Shown here piece after piece: positions 1-11,200 of a stretch of DNA of 64,000 nucleotides. The notes beneath the pieces were generated by a model. It made no database searches. It was not told the DNA's origin and saw only the letters and a program-made list of their open reading frames with translations. The stretch covers positions 1-64,000 of the forward strand of contig CAJNOI010000357.1 of assembly GCA_905250115.1 (NCBI GenBank), given 5' to 3'. The stretch comes from Adineta steineri (taxonomy: Eukaryota; Rotifera; Eurotatoria; Adinetida; Adinetidae). Position 1 is the stretch's first letter. Every line of letters begins with the position of its first letter. A program made the position numbers and the translations under genes.

Positions 1-276
1 AATGAAAGTAATACTATGAATAATGAACCACAAATACAAGTTGCATCATCAAAAAAACGAAAACATCATCATCATCGTAGTAATAAACGATATAAAAATC
101 AAGAAACAACTTCAGGTACATATCCATTCTATATGTCTGACTCATTATTTAATTTTTATTATCCAGTTCAAAATCTAGATTCTCCGACTAGTGTAATTTT
201 GGATGATGATGACGATGATGAATTACAAATAAATAATTCAAATCAAGAACAATCACAAGAAGAAAATCATCAATGA
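1..276 (+). CDS. 3' end of an unknown gene (partial)
   Basis: The reading frame is open from the first base of the window, so the gene starts outside it. The visible tail has a basic patch with a run of four His (KKRKHHHH), a low-complexity Tyr/Phe stretch, a run of six Asp (DDDDDDE) and a Gln/Glu-rich end. The basic cluster could act as a nuclear localisation signal, but that is inference. No domain is recognisable, so no function is assigned. Confidence 0.5.
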   Translation, partial: NESNTMNNEPQIQVASSKKRKHHHHRSNKRYKNQETTSGTYPFYMSDSLFNFYYPVQNLDSPTSVILDDDDDDELQINNSNQEQSQEENHQ

Positions 277-1248
277 AATTATTATATGTTTTATTCTATT
301 GAAAAATATTGATTCAATTGTTTTTTTTTCTTCACGTTGTTCTGATTTGTCAAAATATATATAAATATATAAATATAGGTATAACAATATTCATGAATAT
401 TTGAAAAAAATATGAAATTCTTGAACAAAAAAATATCTTGTCTATCAATACAATAAATCTCACGATATGAAAGACGAATGAATATTTTAGTTATGGCCAA
501 AAACTAGCAAGATAAATATTTATATGATAAATTCAACTTATTAAAGATGAGGTTTTTTGAAATAGTTATGTGTCATATAAAATCCAGTCAGCGGTCATGA
601 ACTTTCATCAATAAGATTATTGACCGATTTATGATTACCATCAAAATAGTCTTAAGTTGTACAATCACAACCTTTAGGCATTGAGGAAAAAAAACGTAAA
701 TATTTTAGGTACAGAAAAAATTTGTGTAGTAGTTACAAGTTTCAAGCAATGATAACAAATATATCATACTAATCTTATCAAATGTGTCAATTCAACGTAA
801 TGTAGAGGGTATCAATACCGAAATTTACTGATTTATCATTCTAAATTTTATTATTAATACAAGATACAAAAATCAAACCAAGAGGAATATGTTGACATAT
901 GAAATTGATTTAAAAGATTATTTCTTTTTTATGTATGCATGTGCAGAATACAATCATAAGTACATATATTCTTAACAAATAGAATAAAATATATAATTCT
1001 TAGAATTTGTTTAATGATAAAGAATATTGAATAATCTAGGATTGATCTTATCAATGGATAAAAAGAAATGTTTGAACTATTCATCAACAAACGACTTCAT
1101 CTTATATTTAAGCCGGTTATCACCTGTGTTTTTTTTCTCGACTTTTTGTTATGTTATCATGATTATGACAAAGTCTACACATTTTTCTTTTACTCCTCTC
1201 ACAAACTACAGGTATCTATTGTTTTTAAGAAGAGGTTAACAGACAAAT
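277..1248. other. Intergenic region, no gene seen
   Basis: About 970 bases of AT-rich sequence between the partial gene and the TRPM-like gene. The open frames inside are short, overlap each other and look like noncoding AT-rich DNA. No repeat, RNA gene or clear promoter motif was recognised. Confidence 0.5.
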
Positions 1249-4200
1249 ATGTCTGAATATATTTCTATGCAAAATGGTCTTGGACAAGTAAGAATTATTT
1301 TATGGAACTACACAAGAAATATTTTATATATTATATTTTTTTAGGCAAATATTTCAACTTTAACTTTACTTGCTAATTCTTTAAATGAATTTATACATAA
1401 TTCTCGAAAATTTAATTTAACAGATACGAATGAAAAAGAAGAACTTAATCAATTTTTACTTCAAGAATCATTACCAAATGTAATTATTAAAATAATTGGT
1501 ATAAAAAATGAAAAATTTAGACATACATTCAGAGCATCAATTCAAAAAATATTCAAACAAATTATGTGTAATTTAATGGAACAAACTAGTAAAGTTCTAG
1601 GATTTTTAAATTAAAGTTTAAATAATTTATCTATCATAGATATTTGGCTTTTAAATGGTACTAGAGAAATGCTTGATTTAGAAGAAAATGAAAGAGAATT
1701 AATTGAAAATGATGAAGATAATCCTAATATTGTTATATGTAAAGTAATATTCATTTGAAAAACAAAAAAAGAATTCATTTAATTTCTACTAATTTTCTTA
1801 GTCATTTGGTAAATCACAAATAATAATGTATCATTCTGCAGCCTATCAATTTATTGATAAAATTCTTTCTCGAGTTCAACAACAACCAACATCGTCTCAT
1901 ATTCCTATCATTAATTTATTAATACAAGGTAATATAAATTACATATTAATAAAAATTTCTTGATTTTTCATTGATTTCATCAGGTGATGAGTTAACTATC
2001 GAAAATATGATTGAAAGTATTTCTAAACGTATTCCAACTATCATCTTAAAAGTAATCATATCATAATCTTATTATTTACTTCTAAATCATATATATATGT
2101 TAAAGGGTACAGGAATGATTGCTAATCAAATAGCTGCCCTATACGAACCGATGAGTAATATTTATGATGAAACATCAAATGAACAAATATTATCGGAAAA
2201 AGATCTTCATCGACTTATCAATATGAATGAAAATACACGTACACTTATGTTTGTTTGTCAACCGGGTAAAGATGAACTTGATGAAAGTATTCTTCGAGCT
2301 ATCAGTACAGGTTAGAAACCATTTCTTGTTAAATCTTTATCTGAATTATTTGTTCAGCAATACAAATTATTGATAAAGAGCATGCTCGTATTCGTAAATT
2401 AAGCTTTGCTATGCGATGGAATAAAATAAATTATGCTCAAATTTATATTCTTAATCATAATACGATTATAAACTGGACAGTCAGTCATTAATTCTTTGAA
2501 ATTATGTTTTTTTTACTAAAAACTTTTATATGATATAGGATGAAGAATTAGATAAATGTCTTGAAATGGCAATTGTTTCTAATGTTGTACCATTTGTTGA
2601 ATTATTATTTGAATATGGAGCATCATTAGAGCGTTTAGCTCTTATTAGTGATTCAGATCTTTTTAAAATACAAGTAAGAGATTATGAAACAAATATTTTG
2701 AAAATATATATTGTTTTTATTTTCATTTAGTCGAATAAAAGAAGTAAGAATATATGATATGTAATATTTGTTATGTTCTTTGTTATAGAAAGTCAAATTG
2801 CTGAATTTATAATTGAAACTATTCCTATCATAACACATCTTGATTCAGATAAACGTATTCAAGGTAGAATTATTAGAATATAGATATAGATGATTAATAT
2901 ATTTTCTAGCTTATGTTCGTCTTTTATTCTATTGGGCTATTGAAAATCAATATTTTGAACTTGCTATGAGTATTTGTACTCGATTGGAAGTATGACGAAT
3001 AAATTAGATATTGAAATAACTCGAAATTTATTTTTAAGGATTCAATTATTGCTATGTTACTGGTTAGTCAATGGTGTCAATATAAAGAACTAAATGATTA
3101 TACAACTTCAGATACCTATCGAATACATCGTCGGTAACATATTTTATAAATAAATATATACATGAATTGTTTTTATCATGTAACATATCTTACTTATCTA
3201 TAGACAATTTGATATGTATGCTGCTGATATACTTGATCTTTGTTATGATGATAATAAAGAAAATACTATTAAATTCTTACATGAAAAATCCATTTTATAT
3301 CATGATCAACAATCATTAGTTCTTATTGATGATCTTTGCTCGAAAACTTTAGTATCAACTGATTGTATGCAATCTTACATGAATACGAAATGGTATGGAA
3401 CTGAATTTCATCAAAATAAAAATTTCATATGGGAAATACTAGTAATAATAAAAAAGAAATAAAAAACATAAGATTTCGTCTAATTGTAGATCTGTCTTGT
3501 GTGTATTTGTCCAATATTATTATTTATTCCAATTATACACAATCGAATTTTTCAACGAAATAAAACCGATACAAATGGTTATAATTTTTGGAGTAAAATA
3601 ACAAACAAATTTGAACTTTTCAATCGATTTTATCATGGAAATGCAGTTATTCGATTTCACTACAATATGGTATGTACTGATTATTTACATATGAGAGTTG
3701 GTAGTAAATTTCGATGAACATCTTTTATATTTTCTATTAATTATGTTATTTTTTTAAATTTAGGCATCATACACTGCGTTTTTGATTTTATTTAGTTATA
3801 CAATTTTATTTGATTATTTTCCATTGAATATTTATAAAGAAAAACGTTCAAATATATATCGATTACCTATTCCATTAACGGAAATCATTCTACATATATT
3901 TCTTGCATCAATTGCTCGCGAAGAAATTCGACAAGTATTTATAATTAATAACGATTTTTTTAAATTAAAAATATTTTTATCAGGTTTTCTTACATGTTAA
4001 ATCAGCTTTGATTAAATCTCCTTATTGGAAAAAATTATCTGAAGTAAATCGTCATCGAAACACAATATGGTCATTTTATAGAAATGATCCTTGGAATGTA
4101 TTAGATTTTGTTGCTTTTACACTTTGGATTGTCGGGTTTATTACACGTTTTATTGTACGAGATCATGCCTTCGAAGTATCTAAGTATGAGGAAAAAAACG

Positions 4201-5319
4201 ATTATTTTAAAATAATTTCATATTGATTTTAATAGAATCTGTATGAGTATTGATTTATGTTTATGGTACATGCGATGTTTACATGTATTTCTCGCTTCAG
4301 AAAGATTGGGACCCAAGTTATTAATGATATTTCATACGGTATACAATTGTTTTTGTCTTCAAGAAATGAATTATATTATTTTTAGATGAAAGATTTAATG
4401 TCATTTTTATTTTTTATTCTTATTTTTCTCTCTGCTTATGCGATAACAACATATTCATTGATAACTACATCATCATTTGTTATATGGACAAACTCAACAC
4501 ATTTCACAACTGTACAAAATGGAGGAAATTTAACAAATATTGAAATTCTTCGAAATATTATTGAATGGGGTACATGGAAAATATTTGGAAGTACAAGTTT
4601 AACAACAAGTGATTCCGTAGAAATAAAATATACAGGTTTAATTGAAATTTCTTAAGAAAAACAGTTTTATATAAAATTAGATTTTTTTTATTTTAGCAAA
4701 AAATGATGCTTATGGTTTTGTAACTTTAATTTTAACAATAGCTTTTTTAGTTGTTGCCTATGTTCTTTTATTAAATAATTTAATTGCTTTGTTTAAGTAT
4801 GTAAATGATTGATATATGCGAATGAAATCAAAAAATTTTATCTTTTAGTTTTACAATTCAACGTGTTCATGGTGAATCACATCGAACATGGTGTTATCAT
4901 TTTTACGTTGTCTTAAAAGAATATGAAGAAAAAGATATGTTTGTTCCACCATTGAATTTATGTTTATGGCCAATAAGTTATTACATGCGGAAAAGTAAAA
5001 TAAATTATTATATTATATACATTTCTAGATTTTCTATTTCATAGGATTACATGATAATACGAAGAAAAGAAATAAAAGTTTTATTGCTCATGATCATTAC
5101 GATATAAAACATATTCGTAAACAACAACAAAGAATTGCTGAACAATATTGGAAAGGAAAACAAATTAGTAAAGATGGATCAAGTATTTAGAATGAAATAT
5201 ATAATGATTGAATCCTGTTTTTTTTTATTTTTACTATAGTTCATCAACGACCATATGTATGTCGACAATGTAAATGTCGTGGAACTGAAGCTGATTATAT
5301 TGAATCAACATTTTTATAA
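1249..5319 (+). CDS. TRPM-like cation channel
   Basis: Multi-exon gene with short GT-AG introns, for example 1288-1344, 1589-1639 and 1744-1801. The first exon encodes MSEYISMQNGLGQ. The N-terminal half matches the TRPM homology region: GTGMIANQIAALY parallels the GTGRAAD loop of the LSDAT domain, and AMRWNKINYAQIYIL and FVELLFEYGASL match later repeats. A channel domain follows, with helices such as the segments starting YTAFLILFSY, LDFVAFTLWIVGF and MSFLFFILIFLSAYA. A pore loop lies around EWGTWKIFG. The last helix (VAYVLLLNNLIALF) is followed by a TRP-box-like stretch ending FVPPL. TRPM proteins are tetrameric Ca/Na-permeable channels. This one has a short N-terminus and a very short C-terminus ending in a Cys cluster (CRQCKCRG); no NUDT9 or kinase domain is present. 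The family is secure, the subfamily is not. Confidence 0.85.
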
Positions 5320-5839
5320 TATAAAAAAAAATATAATATTTGTAATAAATTATGAAACATATATCTAATAGATTTCATCGAAAACAGAATGTATAGATTA
5401 GATAAATCGTAAAAAAAATACTATATCATACCATGTGATAACAATTATTTATATACTTATCTTCGCATCATCATGTACGATTTTCATTGACCTTTTAAAA
5501 TAGATTCATAAGTAAAGCAGTGATCTAGATTTTATTCTAACGTTTATTCAAAATTATTTTATACTCAAAGAAACCTATATCGTAGTATTAATAATTTATT
5601 ATCTTTTTTTGTTTTTGTACTTTATGTTCGTTGAAGTAACACACTACAAAATAGACTTTCGTCTTTAACAAGATGATTACGGCATGATTTTACTGTGTTT
5701 AATATTGTCCTCAGATGACGTGATATAGATTGTTTATTTTGTTTTTCTCTTTTACGCCGTTTATATATTTCGAAATAAAAACCTAACAAAACACCATTTC
5801 TTTGTGTTTATTTGATATCTTATCATCATCATCTTCTTC
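5320..5839. other. Intergenic region, no gene seen
   Basis: About 520 AT-rich bases between the TRPM-like gene and the next plus-strand gene. It should hold the 3' end of one transcript and the promoter of the other. No repeat or RNA was recognised. Confidence 0.5.
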
Positions 5840-6863
5840 ATGTATTCTCTATCATGTGTCTTCTTACTTCATCAACATTTCGAAGCAGCAACAACATCAC
5901 CTGAAATTATAGAAATATCATCAAAAAGCTTAAATAACGATATAATGAGTGACGAACAGGATAATGATAATCCAACACAAATCGTTGAAAACGAGACAAA
6001 TGAACCTCGAACAAATGATGTCTCATCAGACTCGACAATTAACTCAATTGAAGACGATAGCCATTTTATATACGATGAAGATTCAAATAGACTTACATGT
6101 ATTGGTTCGAATTATGATAATATCCCTCAAAATATTATTGACAGATTCTCAATTAAAACAAAAGTAAGAAAAATAACATTTTTTTTCATTCTAAATAAAT
6201 ATTTTTTGTTGTGTTTAGATTCTTGATTTAAGTAAAAATCATTTTCGTTCACTTGATTCTGTTAAAAATTTTCCTAATTTGGAAGAACTTATTCTTGATG
6301 ATAATCAATTAGATGATACTCATACATCTTTTCCAAAATTAGCTCATTTAAATACATTAATGTTAAATAAAAATCGTTTTCAAGATATTTATAAATTAGT
6401 TGATCAATTACGTCATGCCTATCCAATGCTTATATATCTATCATTATTAGGTAATGAAGCATGTCCATATCGAATAATTTCAACAGGTCAAACATCATCA
6501 TCAAATAGTACGGATCTTAGTGCATTCGCTCAAAATCGCCTTGAAGAAGAATATCAACGCTATAGACATTTATTAATATTTCGTATTTCAACATTGAAAT
6601 TTCTTGATGCACGTGAAATAAGTCCTGATGAACGTCGTATTGCATTAAAATTAGGTGATATACTTTATTCAATTGATGAAGTAAGAAAATCGCAAACACA
6701 ACCAGATGATGATTCAACGAAACACGAGAAGAAAGATGTTTATACACCTTTACCATCTAGTACAGGGAAAGATCGAAATCGACCATCTGTTGGAAAACTT
6801 CGACATACATATGATGGAAAAGGAAGTCAAGGAAATAAATTTTTAAAAGATGTAGATTTATAA
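5840..6863 (+). CDS. LRMDA-like leucine-rich repeat protein
   Basis: Two exons (5840-6163 and 6219-6863) give 322 aa. A second Met at 5945 (MSDEQDND) may be the true start and would give 287 aa. An acidic N-terminus is followed by about four LRRs (ILDLSKNHF, LEELILDDNQL, LNTLMLNKNRF, LIYLSLLGNEA). A cap region follows in which YRHLLIFRISTLKFLDARE matches the end of the leucine-rich melanocyte differentiation-associated protein (C10orf11/LRMDA) and other LRR-cap proteins. The C-terminal 70 residues are charged and probably disordered. LRRs of this kind mediate protein binding; no enzymatic role is expected. The LRR-cap class is secure and orthology to LRMDA is likely. Confidence 0.75.
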
Positions 6864-7417
6864 TACCATATATTGTCAAATGATTCTTTTTTCTTTCATT
6901 TTCTATTTGTATAAAATATTGTTTATTTTAATTTCGAATTAAATTATAATTAATAATGTAGTTTTTCTTCTATGAATATTAATGTTAAAACAATATAAAA
7001 AAAACATATCAACTCAAAGAATTTTATAATAAAGGAATAGATATTCGTTTCAAATTGAATTACGCACTACTTTTACTAGAAATAATTTAATGTAGTATGT
7101 TACATTGCATTGCATTCCTTAGAATATTATACTGAATCAAAAATTTTGTTTTTAAAGAATGGAATGTTTTAAGGGAAAATCCCCACAATTTAATGTTTAT
7201 AATGAACAAGCGTGTACAAAATATCAATTAAATGTACGATTTTGTTCTAATGCAAAAGAAATATAAGATCAGTTTTTCCTGCCATCTACCGTCTAGAAAA
7301 TCATTTGTCAATACAAAATTTAGTAATATAAGAATATTTAATCTCCTTTTTTTTGCATAGTCGAAATAAATTTATTCACTTCCTTTTTATTTTTCTCAAA
7401 AAAAAAAAACGAAAAGA
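6864..7417. other. Intergenic region, no gene seen
   Basis: About 550 AT-rich bases between two plus-strand genes. Only short spurious frames are present. The final stretch before 7418 is A-rich and is the presumed leader of the acetyltransferase gene. Confidence 0.5.
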
Positions 7418-8044
7418 ATGACTGAACAAAATGGTTATCAGATACAATCTAACGGTGATCATAAAAATGAATATTTATTCGATAAAAATTTACTTCAATC
7501 AATATTTAAAGAATATTCACTAAAAGATGTCAAACTTCAAGATAATATTTATGATAATAAATATCTTATTCGACCATTAATAATCTCTGATTATGATCAT
7601 GGTTTTATTGAATTACTTCGTCAATTAACTGATTGTGGTACAGTTACATATGATGATTTTAAAAAACGTTTCAATCAAATGAAACAATCTCCAAATACAT
7701 ATCATATTCTTGTAATTGAAGATATCAATAATGATAAACAAATTGTTGGTACAGCAACACTTGTTTGTGAGAAGAAATTCATTCGTCAATTAGGTATACG
7801 TGGTCGAATTGAAGATGTTTGTGTACATGATCGATGTCGTGGACAACAACTTGGAAAATTACTTATTAATTTATTAACACAATTTGCACGAGAAAAATGT
7901 GATTGCTATAAAATATCATTGGAATGTAAAGATCATTTAGTTACATTTTATCAACAATTTGGTTATAATCATGAAGATAAACAAAACTTTTTATGTCAAC
8001 GTTTCAAAGATCTATCGACTAATCAACATGAAAAATCTCAATAA
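7418..8044 (+). CDS. GNPNAT1: Glucosamine-6-phosphate N-acetyltransferase
   Basis: An intronless frame of 208 aa (the human enzyme has 184). The enzyme transfers acetyl from acetyl-CoA to glucosamine-6-phosphate in the UDP-GlcNAc pathway, feeding chitin and glycoprotein synthesis. A GNAT fold is evident: YLIRPLIISDYDHGF (first strand), IVGTATLVCEKKFI, then RIEDVCVHDRCRGQQLGKLL, which contains the acetyl-CoA pyrophosphate-binding loop RGQQLGK. CYKISLECKDH and FYQQFGY complete the fold. The usual GHIEDV is GRIEDV here. The roughly 60-residue N-terminal extension is divergent. The start is the first in-frame Met after an A-rich leader. The conserved GNA1 pattern makes other GNAT families unlikely. 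Confidence 0.92.
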   Translation: MTEQNGYQIQSNGDHKNEYLFDKNLLQSIFKEYSLKDVKLQDNIYDNKYLIRPLIISDYDHGFIELLRQLTDCGTVTYDDFKKRFNQMKQSPNTYHILVIEDINNDKQIVGTATLVCEKKFIRQLGIRGRIEDVCVHDRCRGQQLGKLLINLLTQFAREKCDCYKISLECKDHLVTFYQQFGYNHEDKQNFLCQRFKDLSTNQHEKSQ

Positions 8045-8234
8045 ACTTATTTATTTTAACCACAAAAAATATTTTTTAATCTTTTCAGACCGGTGGGCTC
8101 TATATTTCTCTCTGTTACCTGGTGAATCTCATATAGGGTTTTTTTTTATAGAAAGAATAAAATATATATATTGACTAATTGGGTTATACACTAATTAAAG
8201 AAAAAACTCATTTTATAGATTAAATATAAAAATT

Positions 8235-11200
8235 ATGCGATATCTACAATTCCGACGGACACTTTACAGTTTAACTGGCAAATGGGTACTTATCATATAA
8301 TTTATCTCTAGAAAGTTTAGAAAACGAATGAAATGATTACTTCATTTTGATATTAAAAAAAAGAAGTATTATAGAACTTTTTGTATTTTTTATAGCCAAA
8401 AAGTTCAGTTATAGAACGAACAAAAGAAATTGAACAACATTGGATACCAAAATTATTAGATGAACATGAGAAATACCAAATAGACTCAGTATGAATGATT
8501 TATTTGATAATGTTTGTTTATTAGGTTACCTTTTTTTTATTTTAAATAAAGAATAATGATAAAAAACAGAAAATGTATGTTCTACCAATGTTTCCCTACC
8601 CATCTGGTCGTTTACATATGGGTCATGTTCGAGTATATACTTTAAGTGATACATTAGCACGTTATTATCGATTAAGAGGTTATCGAGTAAGTTTTTTTTT
8701 GTTGAATAATTAGAGATTTTTTGTTTTTATGCGTTATAAAATAGGTTATTCATTGTATTGGTTGGGATGCATTTGGTTTACCCGCTGAAAATGCCGCTTT
8801 TGAACGATCTGAAGAACCGCATCAGTGGACACAAAAGTAAATGTTTGTTTTTTAAATAAATAAATTACGGGATGACAATTTTTGTTGTTAAAGAAATATT
8901 GCCTATATGAAAGAACAAATAAAACAACTTGGCTGTAGTTTTGATTGGAAACGAGTGAATAAATTTTTGTTTTTTTATCAGTTTGATTTATCATTATTCA
9001 TTTTTTAGGAATTAGCAACATGTGATCCAAATTATTATAGATGGACACAATATATATTTCTTATGTTATATCGCGAAGGATTAGTTTATCAGAAGAAGGT
9101 TAGCATATTTATAAATTATTATTGAATTTTGTTTCTTTTTGATTTAGGCAGCTGTTAATTGGGATCCTATTGATCAAACAGTTTTAGCTGATGAACAAAT
9201 AGATGAAGCTGGTCGTTCATGGCGATCTGGTGCAGTTGTTGAAAAGAAATTTCTAAAACAATGGTTTATTCGTACACGCGCATTCACACAGGTAAACATA
9301 GTTATGTGTTTCTATAAACAGAAAAAGGACGCAGAGAACCGGAATACTTACTTATTTTGATACGCAATTTTACTCTTACAAACGATGCTTATTATTTACT
9401 TAAATTATTAGAATTGTTATTTTATTCCACCCACTTTTTGCTATGTTTGCTGACAGAATAGATAATTTCTTTCCCTCGGTGTACGTGCATATATGCATTT
9501 GTTTTCTTCTTGTTTTCAAATCATTTTTCTTCGCTATTCTTATCTACGGAGTAATGAAAACTGGAATACCTTGCTGCGTAGTTCTGATAATAAGTTTTGT
9601 AATCAGTAAAATAAATGCGACAAATGAAACAAATTATTCAACGAAAACACCCTATAATCCACCATTATGTGAATTAGTTTCACCACCATCAGAATTTGAA
9701 TTAGTATGTACGCAATTGGTCGCTCGACATGGATGTCGAACATTAGAAGGTCGAAAATATGATAAACTAACAATGGCATTATGGACGTTAGCAAAAAAGG
9801 AAGAGGCATTAACAGAATATGGTGAACAATTTGGTAATGATCTTCAGTATTTTATTGATGTCAATGATAAATTAGGGTTTGTATTAATTAATATTTTTTT
9901 TTCTACAATTTTCTTATTCTATTTATAAAAATAGGCGTGGTGAATTATCTGGGCTTGGTAAACTTGAACATCAAGCTCTTGCACATCGTTTAACACAACG
10001 TATTGCACCATTATTTATGAAGAATCTGTTTGGTAATTCTTCCAATTCTATTCAAGTCGTTAGTAGCGGCAAATCTCGTACAGAAGCAAGTCTAAAAGCA
10101 TTTGTTGAAGGTTTACCAACATATGTAGCTTCTTCAATTGAATACGAACCATCAAATCCAAATCTACTCTATTTTCATGTAAATAGAAAATATCATGCAT
10201 ATTCTAAAAAAGATAAACGCTTAAAAAATAAATTACGTTCTATTGAAATGCAAGACTATTCAAAAGAAATGGCATATAATGTACTTGCACGATTATATAA
10301 GAAATCATTTATTGATAATCTTATAAATAGAGATTATGTAATTACTGATCCTGAATCTGGAAAATCAATTAAAAATGAAGTCGATGCTGTCCGTGCGCTT
10401 CATAGTCTTTATTTAATTGGTCCAAATTTACGTGAAGAAGGTGTTGGATCTTTATTAGAAAAATATTTTCCTAAAAATGAATCAAGTTGGTTTGCTTATC
10501 TTCAAGATGCAAAAGTAAATAAGATTTGTTTTTTTTTGTAATAAAATATTTTTTTATAACATTCATTTTAGGAATATTATGAAAAAGGTCCCGGATTTCT
10601 TGGTCGAACAATAACATATGATATGGCACAAATATTACTCGATGATTTTTTTCTTAATTCTGAAAAATGTTCAAAACTAGATCCAACACATTTTCTTCGA
10701 GCACGTTTTAGTCATGCTGAAACAATTATTCCGTTTGCAGCTCTACTAAAACTACCTAACAAAAGCGATCAACAAACAGCAATCAATGAAATATATACGT
10801 ATGAAAATAATCCCTGGCGTGGTGCAGAAATTTCACCCATGACAGCTAATATTCAATGGGATATATATCGACATCGTAATTATAGTAAAAGTCGTGATAT
10901 TGAACATCAAGAAATTCTTATTCGAATGTTATTAAATGAATGTCCTATTCAATTCAAATATGAATGTAAACCATATAGTTTAGAACATAAGTTCTTTTAT
11001 ACACTTGATGAATTAAAACAATGCTATAGTACAGTTGACCCTTAAATATTTTTTTGTGTGTATTTTGTACATATTTGTTTCTGTCCCTATATATATATAT
11101 ATATGTCTAAATACAATATTTGATGTTGTTTTATTGATAGTCTCTGTACAATAGTCTTGATACATTAGACAAGGATGATTGGCAAACATTGATTAATATT

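Noticed and set aside
1027-1256. Two overlapping frames of 62-70 codons before the TRPM-like gene
   Set aside because: They overlap in different frames, have no similarity and no splice link to the first TRPM exon, so they look like noncoding AT-rich sequence.
9443-9553. Longer N-terminus for the MINPP1-like protein
   Set aside because: It adds a hydrophobic, unconserved stretch before a clear signal peptide that begins with Met at 9554.
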